NCBI GenBank assembly: GCA_046598525.1
Contig: JBKJIJ010000006.1
Coordinates: 1-64,000, forward strand
Length of the DNA stretch: 64,000 bases
Source of the DNA: Methylotenera_A sp046598525
GTDB lineage: Bacteria; Pseudomonadota; Gammaproteobacteria; Burkholderiales; Methylophilaceae
Reading direction: 5' to 3'
In this document: one piece after another, positions 1 through 8,925 of the stretch
Numbering within the stretch: the first letter of the stretch is position 1
Layout of the letters: every line of letters begins with the position of its first letter
Program-made: the position numbers and the translations under genes
The notes under the pieces: model-generated
What the model saw: the letters and a program-made list of their open reading frames with translations, nothing else
Databases searched by the model: none
What the model was told of the DNA's origin: nothing

Positions 1-31
1 CGCTCCGCAGCAAATTCAGTAGTAATCATCC

Positions 32-117
32 GCCCGGGTGGTGAAATTGGTAGACACAAGAGACTTAAAATCTCTCGCCTTATGGGTGTGCCGGTTCGAC
101 TCCGGCTCCGGGCACCA
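32..117 (+). tRNA. tRNA-Leu (anticodon TAA)
   Basis: An 86-nt class II tRNA with an encoded CCA end. The acceptor arms at 32-38 and 107-113 pair with one G-U. The anticodon stem AGAGA/TCTCT at 59-63 and 71-75 closes a 7-nt loop with anticodon TAA at 66-68. The T arm carries GGTTCGACTCC. The long variable arm is typical of tRNA-Leu. It reads UUA (and UUG by wobble). Confidence 0.97.
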
Positions 118-682
118 GCAGATTTATTCAGATTAAGTTTTAATCCGATTCGTTTATTCAACTTGTTTGAAAGTTGTAACAATTGAACAGTGAATCAAAA
201 AATAGCGTCATTTGAATTCCACAGTTTTTAAGTTTAAAACATCTAGTTTTAACCAAAATTATCCAAATTCTTATTTTTGCCTAAATGATGGTTTATCCAA
301 TTCGTGTTATTTGATATTCAAACACATATCTCACCTACCTAACTTTAGCTTTCAGTCTCAAATTTGCATCGCCATGGGCGAACTTAAGTTTTATTTAAAA
401 ATATTGCTACTACATTTTTTATGTATCCATCTAGCCAGTTATTAAAATAACTTCGGCACACCCAGTTAAAAACCCAAATTTTAAAAACGCCAACATTTAA
501 GCCAAATAGTTTTAAAATTTAAAGTATTAATTTAAATATACATATGTATAATTAATGCGATGTTAAGCCGTTTTTAACGTAGATTTTATTTTCCTTAATT
601 AATTTAGCTTTTTGCACTTAAATAATGTCGAATTGTTGTTAAAGAAGATTAATCTACTTGCTAGCTTTTTAATCATGAATAG
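118..682. other. AT-rich intergenic region, no gene recognised
   Basis: About 565 bases without a credible gene. A 77-codon open frame at 212-445 has no ribosome binding site and a low-complexity F/S/N-rich translation, so I do not call it. A perfect 14-bp palindrome TATACATATGTATA lies at 537-550 and overlaps a TATAAT hexamer at 547-552. This could be the promoter area of the broken glycosyltransferase gene downstream. No -35 box is convincing. Confidence 0.4.
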
Positions 683-1822
683 GTGTTTATGATGACTACG
701 AGAAAAGTATTGATTCTGAGTGTTTCGGCCGGTGATGGGCATACTCACGCGGCAGAAGCGCTGCACGCGCACAGTAAAGAGCATGATTTAGCTGTAGATG
801 CTAGACATTTGGATGTAATGGATTATGTGCCATCTGAGTTTCGCAAGGATTACATAGAATATTATTTTAGCTTAGTGAATAAAGCGCCCAATTTATGGGG
901 CAATAGTTATCTGGCCAATAATGAAGATAGGCGCGATAGTGGTAGAAAAAAAGTATTAAATAGCATAGAGCAATTAAACACGGCGGCTTTAAGCCAAGCC
1001 ATTAACCAATACGCGCCTGAGGCGATTGTTTGCACGCATTTTTTACCGGCGGAAATTTTATCTCGGATGATCCATAGTGAGCGATTTAAATCGCCGGTTT
1101 GGGTACAGGTCACCGATTTTGATTTGCATCGCCTTTGGATGCATGATCATATGACTGGGTATTTTGCCGCCAATGAAGAGGTGGCTTTTCGCATGGAAGC
1201 AACGGGTATGGATGCCACATAAATTCGAGTAACAGGCATACCCATCATGCCTGCGTTTTCGCAAAGCTTTAATCGTGAAAAGTGCGCTAAATCAATTGGA
1301 TTAAATCCTGCGATTAAAACGTTTCTATTAATGGGTGGCGGCGCTGGCTAGGGTGATTTAGCGACGGTGGCCGAGAATTTACTTGGGCTTCGTGATGATT
1401 TCCAATTAATTGTGCTGGCGGGTAAAAACGTAAAAGCATTGGCGTCACTCAAGCTTTTAACAGAGCATTATCCTAAACGCTTAGTGCCAGTGCGGTTTAC
1501 GCCAGATGTGGCTCAGCTAATGGCTTGTGCCGATGTTGTGATTACCAAACCCGGTGGGCTAACCACTTCAGAATGCTTAGCCATGGGTTTGCCAATGATT
1601 ATTAACGCACCGATACCTGGGCAGGAAGAGCGTAATGCGGATTACTTATTAGAGCAGGGCGTTGCGTTAAAAGCGTTTGATGCTGTAACTTTATCTTATC
1701 GTGTGCGTTATTTGTTAGAGAACCCAAAACATCTTCAACAAATGACGGAAAAAGCCAACCAAATAGGTAAGCCGCATGCCGGTAAGCATGTAATTACCAA
1801 CGTGTTAGGGCATCGTTTGTGA
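683..1822 (+). pseudogene. Broken MGDG-synthase/MurG-like glycosyltransferase
   Basis: One reading frame of 380 codons, interrupted by TAA at 1220-1222 and TAG at 1349-1351. Translation stays in frame across both stops and keeps family residues between them (VTGIPIMPAF, then FLLMGGGAG-stop-GDLATVAENL). The N-terminal part (VLILSVSAGDGHTHAAEAL) matches the MGDG_synth domain and the C-terminal part (TKPGGLTTSECLAMGLPMI) the glycosyltransferase 28 C-terminal domain. These families transfer a sugar to diacylglycerol at the membrane. The joined length of about 380 residues is normal for the family. A GTG at 683 or an ATG at 689 (AGG at 681-683 is well placed) could start it. No frameshift is visible, only two nonsense codons, so the decay looks recent. 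A sequencing error at both sites is less likely but cannot be excluded. Confidence 0.8.
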
Positions 1823-2144
1823 CTGAATGGTGAGCGGATTGGTGAAGTGATTGGTGGACTTGAAATGGCATCATTAAGCTGGGAAATTTAACTGAGTAAC
1901 TATTGAGTTAATTATTTGCTCAACAAAAACAGGTCGTTTTTTAAATTGGTAGGTATATATAACAACCACTTTATAACTTTTCCAACATTTTAAGGGGTAT
2001 TTGGCCAGCTTTGATTAGGTTTGTTACCACAATTTTGAGATTTAAGTGTTAATATAACCATTAAGTAGATTGAAGCTACAAATAATAATAATACAAATGT
2101 CTTTAGCTGAAGATTTTTTTAATTATTATTCATTTGGTGGTGTT

Positions 2145-2918
2145 GTGAAAGAAAAAAGGTCAAAAGCGCGCCTGTCTGCGGACAAGCGTACCAAAGAAAT
2201 TACCCTGCTTGCAGAGCTTATTATCGTCAAGCGCGGGTTTAAAGAATTAACTTTGCAAGAAGTCATTGAGCAAAGCAGTATTTCAAGAGGTACTTTCTTC
2301 AAGCTGATTCCCAATAAAGAAACGCTCATTGCACACCTTGGTGTTAAAGGCATTAATTCTTGGCTTGAGTTGATTAATAAAACCCAAAATTTTGAGGGTT
2401 TAGCCAGAGAAAAGTTACTGATATTGCATGCTTCGCAGGTGATAACCAGCAAGTTAAATCGCATTACTTACCATAGTATTTTTATCGCAAATGCAGAGCT
2501 TAACAGGCTAGCTGTCGCACCGGAGCTTAATCTGATTCTGGATGATCGCGTTAACGAGCTGATTCAATTTTATAATTTGTGTATTCAACTTGGCATTAAA
2601 GAAGGTAGCTTTCCAGCAAAAGATTACCTGCTAAATACCGAAGAGTTGGCTTATTTTATGTGGGCTAACCGTTATGGCGCCACTGTGTGCAATATCAATT
2701 ACACACCGCATAATAACGACAGCGATTTATCGTCAAAATACAAAAAATTTGTGGATATGCATTTAGATTCGATGGAATGGCGCCCGCTGTCTAATGAGGT
2801 GAACTATGGCCGCGTTTTGTTAGATATTTATAATCAATATTATAAAAAAGAAGTCGCACAAGTTAAAAAACTAGCGCTAGAGGACAACGTACCGTCTATT
2901 ACCCAACAAGAATTCTAG
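2145..2918 (+). CDS. TetR/AcrR-family transcriptional regulator
   Basis: The N-terminal helix-turn-helix reads KEITLLAELIIVKRGFKELTLQEVIEQSSISRGTFF in pieces, the classic TetR pattern, followed by KLIPNKETLIAHL. The remaining 170 or so residues are a helical ligand-binding/dimer domain that I do not recognise. The frame opens upstream with TTG at 2070 and ATG at 2097. I prefer GTG at 2145, which follows GGTGGT and begins KEKRSKARLSADKRTKE, a usual TetR basic leader (257 residues). It stands alone, with no operon partner, and ends before a strong terminator at 2936-2968. Its target and ligand cannot be read from the sequence. The broken glycosyltransferase upstream on the same strand could once have been a neighbour target. 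Confidence 0.75.
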   Translation: MKEKRSKARLSADKRTKEITLLAELIIVKRGFKELTLQEVIEQSSISRGTFFKLIPNKETLIAHLGVKGINSWLELINKTQNFEGLAREKLLILHASQVITSKLNRITYHSIFIANAELNRLAVAPELNLILDDRVNELIQFYNLCIQLGIKEGSFPAKDYLLNTEELAYFMWANRYGATVCNINYTPHNNDSDLSSKYKKFVDMHLDSMEWRPLSNEVNYGRVLLDIYNQYYKKEVAQVKKLALEDNVPSITQQEF

Positions 2919-2935
2919 TTTTTTTATTAGGTTTT

Positions 2936-2968
2936 AAAATAGGCTTGTAAGCTTTGCAAGCCTATTTT
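2936..2968. terminator. Bidirectional rho-independent terminator
   Basis: A perfect 12-bp stem (2936-2947 with 2957-2968) and a 9-nt loop. AAAA at the outer left and TTTT at the outer right form part of the stem. It lies between the convergent TetR gene and lipoprotein gene and can serve both. Confidence 0.85.
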
Positions 2969-2972
2969 CAAT

Positions 2973-3230
2973 TTAACTGCTAGCTTTACAAGCAACGCTG
3001 ATTTCACGGCGCTGAATGGTATAGTTTTCTAAATAATCGGCGCTGTAAAAGCCTTTTGGACAAATGGCCAACGCTTCTTTTCGGCAATCATTCCAAGTTG
3101 AAAAGCCGCTACACGTTAAGGTGGTCCATTCGTGTGATTCAAATTTAGCAAGCTGACTATTTTGCGCGCAGCCGGAAATCATGACCAACATTGTTACTAG
3201 AGCTAATTGAAAAAGTCGTGATTGTTTCAT
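2973..3230 (-). CDS. Small putative lipoprotein, unknown function
   Basis: An 85-residue protein with a lipoprotein signal: basic start MKQSR, hydrophobic core and lipobox MISGC, giving a mature chain that begins at the cysteine. After the lipid-modified cysteine there are four more cysteines (TCSGF, WNDCRKE, AICPKG, VACKAS), which would allow two disulfides in the periplasm. I recognise no family. It is probably an envelope protein, with membrane choice unknown. It is a single gene, convergent with the regulator upstream. The next gene on the same strand, a peroxiredoxin, is 49 bp away, so the two could be transcribed together. Confidence 0.7.
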   Translation of the reverse strand: MKQSRLFQLALVTMLVMISGCAQNSQLAKFESHEWTTLTCSGFSTWNDCRKEALAICPKGFYSADYLENYTIQRREISVACKASS

Positions 3231-3279
3231 GGTATTTCCTTATTGATTTCGCCAGCAGATAAAGAGATATACGCAAAAA

Positions 3280-3816
3280 TCATTGTATTAGTTTCGTTAA
3301 GTCTTCAATAATTTCTTCAGAATGCTTTGAAGTATCAACATTTAAATAAGATTTGCGCAGATTACCTTCAGCATCAATCAGAAAAGTGTAGCGCTTGGCT
3401 ATTTTGATTAATCCCAAATTGGTCAGCGCATGATATTGCTGCGCCACGGCACCATCTTTATCGCTTAATAGTGGAAACGGCAAATTGTATTTTTTGGCGA
3501 ATGCCGCGTGGCTAGAACCATCATCCACACTAATGCCCACCACTTTGGCGCCCAATTTTTCTAATTTGTGTAAATCGTCTCTGAACTCGCAGGCCTCTTT
3601 TGTGCAGCCTGGCGTGTCATCTTTGGGGTAAAAATACAGCACTAACCAGCTGCCTTTAAAGCTAGCTAAACTCATCATCTCGCCATTGGCATTAGGCAAA
3701 TTAAAATCAGGCGCTTTGCTGTTGATTTTAAGTGTAGTTTGCGCGGCGCTAAAGTGCCTGTAGCCTAAAAAGGCGATGACTAAAATGACGCTGTAAAAAA
3801 GTATTTTCGTTAACAT
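3280..3816 (-). CDS. Membrane-anchored peroxiredoxin, Bcp/PrxQ type
   Basis: A thiol peroxidase of the AhpC-TSA fold that reduces hydroperoxides. The active site DDTPGCTKEACEF contains the peroxidatic cysteine and, five residues on, the resolving cysteine of PrxQ/Bcp enzymes. Further family motifs are APDFNLPNANGE, VLYFYPKD and VVGISVDD. A 26-residue longer frame exists to 3894. I choose the ATG at 3814-3816 because a GAGGAAAT ribosome site precedes it and the N-terminus then becomes a clean hydrophobic segment (LTKILFYSVILVIAFLGY). That segment is a signal anchor or uncleaved signal peptide, so the enzyme should face the periplasm. Cytoplasmic Bcp proteins lack this segment. Length is 178 residues. 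Confidence 0.88.
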   Translation of the reverse strand: MLTKILFYSVILVIAFLGYRHFSAAQTTLKINSKAPDFNLPNANGEMMSLASFKGSWLVLYFYPKDDTPGCTKEACEFRDDLHKLEKLGAKVVGISVDDGSSHAAFAKKYNLPFPLLSDKDGAVAQQYHALTNLGLIKIAKRYTFLIDAEGNLRKSYLNVDTSKHSEEIIEDLTKLIQ

Positions 3817-3917
3817 AATTATTTCCTCTAATACTAAGAGTTTAGAAAACGTTAAAAGTTTACAGCTGGTTTTTAGCGCCAGATAATCTAGCACTAGATA
3901 ATTTAGCGCTAGAAAAA

Positions 3918-3992
3918 TGGTGTCCCCGTCAGGACTCGAACCTGAAACTGACCCTTAGGAGGGGCCGGTGATATCCGTTTCACCACAAGGAC
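3918..3992 (-). tRNA. tRNA-Arg (anticodon CCT)
   Basis: Read on the minus strand, the gene begins at 3992 and ends with an encoded CCA at 3918-3920. Acceptor GTCCTTG pairs with CGGGGAC, the D stem is GTGA/TCAC, and the anticodon stem GGCCC/GGGTC encloses loop CTCCTAA with anticodon CCT (3957-3959). The T arm is TCAGG/CCTGA around TTCGAGT. It decodes AGG. Confidence 0.96.
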
Positions 3993-4073
3993 ACAAAAAC
4001 CTATTCTAACGTTTTACGGCAACGCCGTGTCTGGCTTGCCTAATTTTTGTTGCGCTTTATATTTGCTAAATGG

Positions 4074-5987
4074 TTACTTGGCGTCTAACACTTCCCAGCG
4101 CGCCAGTAGTTTTTCTAGCGAAGTTTCAATTTCAACTAATCGCGCTTGCAATGTTTTCACTAATTCAGCTTGCGATTTAAACAAGTCACCATCTGCCATT
4201 TGCTGATTAATTGCGGCTTGTTCCAATTCAAGCTTTTCGATTTCAGATGGAATGCTATCTAACTCTTTTTGCTCTTTAAAGCTTAATTTTGATGGATTTT
4301 TAGCCGCGCTGCTTGTGTTGTTCGCAACACTTTGTTTGGCCTTTGCATCGTTAGCTTTAGTGGCTTGTGCGGCATCACTTTGGCGTTGCTGAGTAAAACG
4401 TTGCCAATCATCATAGCCACCGCCAAATTCGGTTAAAACGGCATTGCCTTCAAACGCAATCACCTGCGTTACTGTGTTCTCTAAAAATGCTCTGTCATGG
4501 CTGACTAAAAATAGCGTGCCTTGAAACTCTTGCAGCAAACTTTCTAATAACTCTAGCGTGTCAATATCCAAGTCATTGGTTGGCTCATCTAGCACTAATA
4601 CATTGGCTGGGCGGGCAAATAAGCGCGCTAATAGCAAACGGTTACGTTCGCCACCAGATAGTGATTTTACAGGTGAGCGTGAGCGTTGTGGCGGGAACAA
4701 AAAGTCTTCTAAATAGCTAATCACGTGTTTGCGTTCGTTGCCAATTTCCACAAAATCAGAACCTGGGCTAATGGTGTCCGCCAGCGTTGCTTCTTCGTCT
4801 AATTGCTCACGCATTTGGTCAAAGTAGGCTACATTAATTTTGGTGCCGCGCTCAACTGCGCCGCTATCCGCCTCAATATCACCCAAAATTAGTTTTAGCA
4901 GCGTAGTTTTGCCAATTCCGTTAGGGCCCAGCAAGCCGATTTTATCGCCGCGTAAAATGCGTGTGCTAAAGCCGTTTATCAGCGTTCTGCCGCCGTACGC
5001 TTTAACCACGTTATCTAACTCGGCTACCAATTTGCCGCTGCGTTCGCCAGCATCTAGGTTCAATTTTACGTTGCCTTGGCGTTCGCGGCGGGCGGCGCGG
5101 TCTAAACGTAACGCCTCTAGGCGGCGCACGCGACCTTCGTTGCGGGTGCGGCGCGCTTTAATACCTTGGCGAATCCATACTTCTTCTTGCGCTAAAAATT
5201 TGTCAAATTTGGCGGCATGCGTTTCTTCCACCGCAACCAGTTCTTCTTTTTTGATTTGATAATCGGCGAAATTGCCGACAAAGTCTGTTAAATTGCCACG
5301 ATCGAGCTCTGTAATGCGCGTGGCAAGCCTATTTAAAAAGCGTCTGTCATGGGTAATAAATAACACGCTACCTTGAAAGCCTAATAGTAAATCTTCAAGC
5401 CATTCAATCGCTTCCAAATCCAAATGGTTGGTAGGCTCATCTAGCAATAATACTTCAGGCTCTGCCACCAGCGCGCGCCCCAAGGCAACACGCTTGCGCC
5501 AACCGCCAGAAAGCGTAGAAACTAATGCATCTGCATCTAATTTAAGACGCGTTAAAACCGTTTCAACACGCGATTGTGCTGCCCAGCCATTTTGCATATC
5601 CAAATCATGCTGCAAGGCTTGCATTTTGGTCATCAGAGCATCAATATCGGCGTCTGGCATGCCCATATCATGCGTTACTTGGTGGTAATCGATAATGGTT
5701 TGTTGCAAGGTGCCCAAACCCTCAGCCACCGCTTCAAATATAGTATGTGTGGTATCTAGCTCAGGCTCTTGCGGCACATAAACCACGCGCGCATTGGGCG
5801 CACGCCATACAACGCCGTCATCCAGCTTAATGGTGCCGGCAATGGCTTTAAGCAAACTGGATTTGCCCGCACCATTGCGCCCGATTAAACCAACGCGCTC
5901 ACCCGCATCTAGCTGAAAAGCGGCATGATCGAGTAGGGCGTGATGGCCAAAGGCAAGGCTGGCGTTATCTAGGGTAATAAAGGGCAT
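4074..5987 (-). CDS. uup: ABC-F family ATPase Uup
   Basis: A soluble protein of 637 residues with two ABC ATPase domains and no membrane segments. Domain 1 has Walker A GRNGAGKS (about 36-43), signature LSGGWRKRV (about 157) and Walker B LLLDEPTNHLDL. Domain 2 has GPNGIGKTT (about 354), LSGGERNRLLLARLF (about 440) and LVLDEPTNDLDI. The arginine-rich linker between them is the ABC-F interdomain region. The C-terminal 100 residues form a charged coiled coil (EQKELDSIPSEIEKLELEQ), as in E. coli Uup (635 residues), where it binds DNA. ABC-F proteins act on ribosomes, and Uup is also linked to precise excision of transposons and branched DNA. Transcription is monocistronic. Confidence 0.95.
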   Translation of the reverse strand: MPFITLDNASLAFGHHALLDHAAFQLDAGERVGLIGRNGAGKSSLLKAIAGTIKLDDGVVWRAPNARVVYVPQEPELDTTHTIFEAVAEGLGTLQQTIIDYHQVTHDMGMPDADIDALMTKMQALQHDLDMQNGWAAQSRVETVLTRLKLDADALVSTLSGGWRKRVALGRALVAEPEVLLLDEPTNHLDLEAIEWLEDLLLGFQGSVLFITHDRRFLNRLATRITELDRGNLTDFVGNFADYQIKKEELVAVEETHAAKFDKFLAQEEVWIRQGIKARRTRNEGRVRRLEALRLDRAARRERQGNVKLNLDAGERSGKLVAELDNVVKAYGGRTLINGFSTRILRGDKIGLLGPNGIGKTTLLKLILGDIEADSGAVERGTKINVAYFDQMREQLDEEATLADTISPGSDFVEIGNERKHVISYLEDFLFPPQRSRSPVKSLSGGERNRLLLARLFARPANVLVLDEPTNDLDIDTLELLESLLQEFQGTLFLVSHDRAFLENTVTQVIAFEGNAVLTEFGGGYDDWQRFTQQRQSDAAQATKANDAKAKQSVANNTSSAAKNPSKLSFKEQKELDSIPSEIEKLELEQAAINQQMADGDLFKSQAELVKTLQARLVEIETSLEKLLARWEVLDAK

Positions 5988-6044
5988 GAGTGAACCAAAA
6001 TAAGTAAAAGTAAACGTAATTAAAACTTAATTAGCTTAAGTTTT

Positions 6045-6440
6045 TTAAGGGTTTTTTTTAATATAAATAACGTGTGGCAAGTTTTCAAAATGCGCATCAC
6101 AAGTCAGTAAATCGGCATTATTCATTAACGCTGTTGCGTACACAATGGCATCTGCGGTAGCCAATTTATACTGCCTATTTAGCTCTGCTGCATGCAGCGC
6201 AATTTTAGTATCAAGCGCCACCACCGTACAGTTTTGTGTATAGGCAATCACTTGGTCGGCCTCAGTTTCACCCACCTCACGCGTGAGCCATTTATCTAGC
6301 TCTAACTGCACAATGGTTGGCACTATACATTGTTTCGTTTCTGGAAACAGCGCGCTAATTTCTGCTTTTAGCGGGCTATCAATTAGCCACTCTATCCAAA
6401 TAGAAGTATCAACAACCATCATTGCTGCCGGTGCTGTCAA
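6045..6440 (-). CDS. vapC: PIN-domain toxin, VapC family
   Basis: A 131-residue PIN-domain ribonuclease, the toxin of a type II pair. The first acidic site is MVVDTSIWIEWL. The last motif is KLATADAIVYATALMNNADLLTCD, with the aspartates that complete the metal site. The family cleaves structured RNA such as tRNA. The reading frame overlaps the antitoxin by 4 bases (TTGA). That implies a TTG start and translational coupling; ATG codons at 6417-6422 are alternatives, giving a protein shorter by 6-7 residues. The neighbours (uup, rep) are unrelated housekeeping genes. Confidence 0.88.
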   Translation of the reverse strand: MTAPAAMMVVDTSIWIEWLIDSPLKAEISALFPETKQCIVPTIVQLELDKWLTREVGETEADQVIAYTQNCTVVALDTKIALHAAELNRQYKLATADAIVYATALMNNADLLTCDAHFENLPHVIYIKKNP

Positions 6441-6655
6441 AACCTATCATTCCTGTCCCTAAAATCGGCAGGATTTGCTTTGGCTGCAATGCCATTTAAT
6501 TGCGACAAGCTTGGCACTGGCATAACCAATATGCCTTTACCTTTGGGAATAAATACAAACTGCTGACCAGACTGCCAATGCTGTTCTTCGCGCACAGATT
6601 TAGGGATAGATATTTGATATTTGCTTGAAAGTGTGGCAATTGCAGGCATTTTCAT
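6437..6655 (-). CDS. vapB: AbrB/MazE-type antitoxin, VapB
   Basis: A 72-residue protein with a SpoVT-AbrB swapped-hairpin DNA-binding domain: ATLSSKYQISIPKSVREEQHW followed by GQQFVFIPKGKGILVMPV. The rest is a flexible tail (ANPADFRDRNDRF) likely to occupy the toxin active site. It should bind its own promoter and neutralise the PIN toxin encoded directly downstream, as in other VapBC pairs. The order, antitoxin first with a 4-base overlap, is standard. Confidence 0.85.
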   Translation of the reverse strand: MKMPAIATLSSKYQISIPKSVREEQHWQSGQQFVFIPKGKGILVMPVPSLSQLNGIAAKANPADFRDRNDRF

Positions 6656-6725
6656 ACTCCTAAATTATCGATTGCAATAATGTAAGAATATAACACAGAA
6701 GCTATTTAAACAAAAGTTTTGTAAA

Positions 6726-8759
6726 TTAAGCTTTATTTAACATGGCGCGAATGCTGGCCATTTTAGATTTGCCAAAATCTTTGCTCACTTCTGGGTCTTT
6801 ATTAAATGGGTTGCCGAAATGGCGGATATCGGCGCTGGGTAATTCGGCAATAAAGCGGCTGGGTTCGCATAGTTGCATTTCACCTGCGCGTTTGCGTTTT
6901 TTGCACCATGAAATATTCAGCGATTTTTGCGCGCGGGTAATGCCCACATACATTAAGCGGCGCTCTTCTTCAATTTTGGTGGGGTCAACTAGACCTAAAT
7001 CAATGCTTTCGCGGTGTGGCAAAATGCCTTCTTCAACGCCGATTAAAAACACATGGCCAAATTCTAAGCCTTTTGCGGCGTGCAACGTGGATAGCTTGAC
7101 TGCATCTGGTTCGCCATCTTCGCGGCCTTCTAGCATGCTCATTAATGACACCATTTGCGTGAGTTCAAGCAAGTTTTTGCCATCGTTTTCATTGCCAAAT
7201 TCGGTACTAGCTTCGCCTTTTTTTGTCAGCCAGCCAATAAAATCCAGCACATTCGCCCATTTGCTTTCAGCCGCGCGCGGCTCTTCTGAGTCGTACAGAA
7301 ACGCTTCGTATTGAATGCTATTGAGCAAATCATTTAATATTTCGCCTGCTGGATCGCGCACCGCACGTACTTGAATCTTTTGAATATATTGGCAAAAATT
7401 GAGTAAATCTTCTAGCTGTTTATTGCCTATTTCGCGTTGAAAATCACCTTCAAACGCGGCGGCAAATAAGGATATTTTATGCGCGCTAGCGTATTCGCCA
7501 AGCCGTTCTAATGTAGTATTGCCAATGCCTTTTTTTGGCGTGGTGGCGGCGCGAATAAAAGCAGGGTCGTCATCTTCATTGGCCACTAGGCGCAGATAAC
7601 TGACCAAATCTTTAATCTCTGCTTTATCAAAAAATGATTGGCCGCCAGAGATGGTGTAAGGAATTTTTTGATTGCGTAGTTGCTGCTCAAACACGCGTGC
7701 TTGATGATTGCCGCGATACAAAATAGCGTAATCTTTATAAAAGGTGCGATTTTCAAATTTGTGCGCTTGCAGCTTCATGATGACGGATTCGGCTTCATGC
7801 TCTTCGCTCATGGTGGCGGAAACTTGAATCAAATCGCCTGTGCCTAAATCACTCCACAATTTCTTTTCAAATAATTTTGGATTGTTGCTGATTACTTGAT
7901 TAGCGGCGCGCAAAATACGTACGGTAGAGCGGTAATTTTGCTCTAGTTTAATCACTTTTAATTTGCTGAAATCGGTGGTGAGTTGGCGTAAATTTTCCAC
8001 ATCTGCCCCGCGCCAGCCATAAATTGCCTGGTCATCATCACCCACCGCGGTAAATTGGCCGCGCACACCAGTCAACATTTTAATCAGCTTATATTGGCAA
8101 GCGTTGGTGTCTTGGTATTCGTCTACTAATAGATACTGTAGCTTGCGCTGCCACTTATTTAACGCCTCTTCATGCTGGTCAAAAAGCTCAACCGGCAGCT
8201 TAATCAAGTCATCAAAATCTACCGCTTGATAAGCCTTAAGCGTTTGCTGATATAGCTGATACACCTTGGCGGCGGCATGGGTTAGTTCTTCATCCGCGGC
8301 GGCTTTGGCTTGATCTGGATTGATAAACGCGTTTTTCCAAGCCGAAATTTGCCACTGCGTTTTGCGCAATAATTGCTTATCGGTGGTGGCTAAAATATCC
8401 GCCACAATTTTAAAGCTGTCAGATGAATCTAAAATAGAAAATTGCGGTTTGTAGCCCAGCAAAGCCGCCTCTTGGCGCAACATTTGCAAGCCAAGCGAGT
8501 GAAAAGTAGCAATGGTTAAGCCTTTGGTAGGCTTGCCTTGCATCAATTTTCCTACACGTTCTTGCATTTCGCGCGCGGCTTTATTGGTAAAAGTAATGGC
8601 CGCAATTTCTTTGGGCGCATAACCCGCTTCATCGATTAAAAAGCTAATTTTTTGCGTAATAACGCGTGTTTTACCACTGCCAGCGCCTGCTAAAACCAGC
8701 AAAGGGCCATCAAGGTATTTCACGGCTTCGCGCTGTGGGGAATTAAGGCTATTTAACAT
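6726..8759 (-). CDS. rep: ATP-dependent DNA helicase Rep
   Basis: A superfamily 1A 3'-5' helicase of 677 residues, close to the 673 of E. coli Rep. Motifs in order: LNSPQREAV (Q motif), LVLAGAGSGKTRVI (Walker A, about 20-33), AAITFTNKAAREM, LLVDEYQDTN (Walker B), VGDDDQAIYGWRGA, LEQNYRST, LSTLHAAKGLEF and EERRLMYVGITRA. Rep travels with the replisome, removes protein blocks and helps restart forks. The start MLNSLNSPQ matches the family. The downstream VapBC pair is 70 bp away on the same strand and has its own gap. Confidence 0.95.
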   Translation of the reverse strand: MLNSLNSPQREAVKYLDGPLLVLAGAGSGKTRVITQKISFLIDEAGYAPKEIAAITFTNKAAREMQERVGKLMQGKPTKGLTIATFHSLGLQMLRQEAALLGYKPQFSILDSSDSFKIVADILATTDKQLLRKTQWQISAWKNAFINPDQAKAAADEELTHAAAKVYQLYQQTLKAYQAVDFDDLIKLPVELFDQHEEALNKWQRKLQYLLVDEYQDTNACQYKLIKMLTGVRGQFTAVGDDDQAIYGWRGADVENLRQLTTDFSKLKVIKLEQNYRSTVRILRAANQVISNNPKLFEKKLWSDLGTGDLIQVSATMSEEHEAESVIMKLQAHKFENRTFYKDYAILYRGNHQARVFEQQLRNQKIPYTISGGQSFFDKAEIKDLVSYLRLVANEDDDPAFIRAATTPKKGIGNTTLERLGEYASAHKISLFAAAFEGDFQREIGNKQLEDLLNFCQYIQKIQVRAVRDPAGEILNDLLNSIQYEAFLYDSEEPRAAESKWANVLDFIGWLTKKGEASTEFGNENDGKNLLELTQMVSLMSMLEGREDGEPDAVKLSTLHAAKGLEFGHVFLIGVEEGILPHRESIDLGLVDPTKIEEERRLMYVGITRAQKSLNISWCKKRKRAGEMQLCEPSRFIAELPSADIRHFGNPFNKDPEVSKDFGKSKMASIRAMLNKA

Positions 8760-8925
8760 GAATTTAGTGAGATTTTAGATGAATTTAAGGGGCTTGCATG
8801 CTCAAAAAAAGCATCTGGCGGGGTATACTCATTAATGCTTTTTGTTAGCCATATTTTAACTGTTTATCGGCCGTGCGAGATGCTTTTGTTGGATTCTGAA
8901 TAATTAATTTTACCCATTTACCTCA

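Noticed and set aside
212..445. A 77-codon frame in the AT-rich region after tRNA-Leu
   Set aside because: TTG start, no ribosome site, low-complexity translation rich in F, S and N, and no similarity that I recognise.
1220..1351. Stop-codon recoding in place of decay in the glycosyltransferase
   Set aside because: TAA, TAG and TGA end many intact genes in the same window, and no recoding structure or special tRNA is visible.
3881..3910. A 15-base imperfect tandem repeat between tRNA-Arg and the peroxiredoxin
   Set aside because: Two units with two mismatches in AT-rich spacer. Too short and isolated to call a functional element.
6742..7314. A 190-codon frame antisense to rep
   Set aside because: A shadow of the rep coding frame, with no ribosome site and no recognisable domain.
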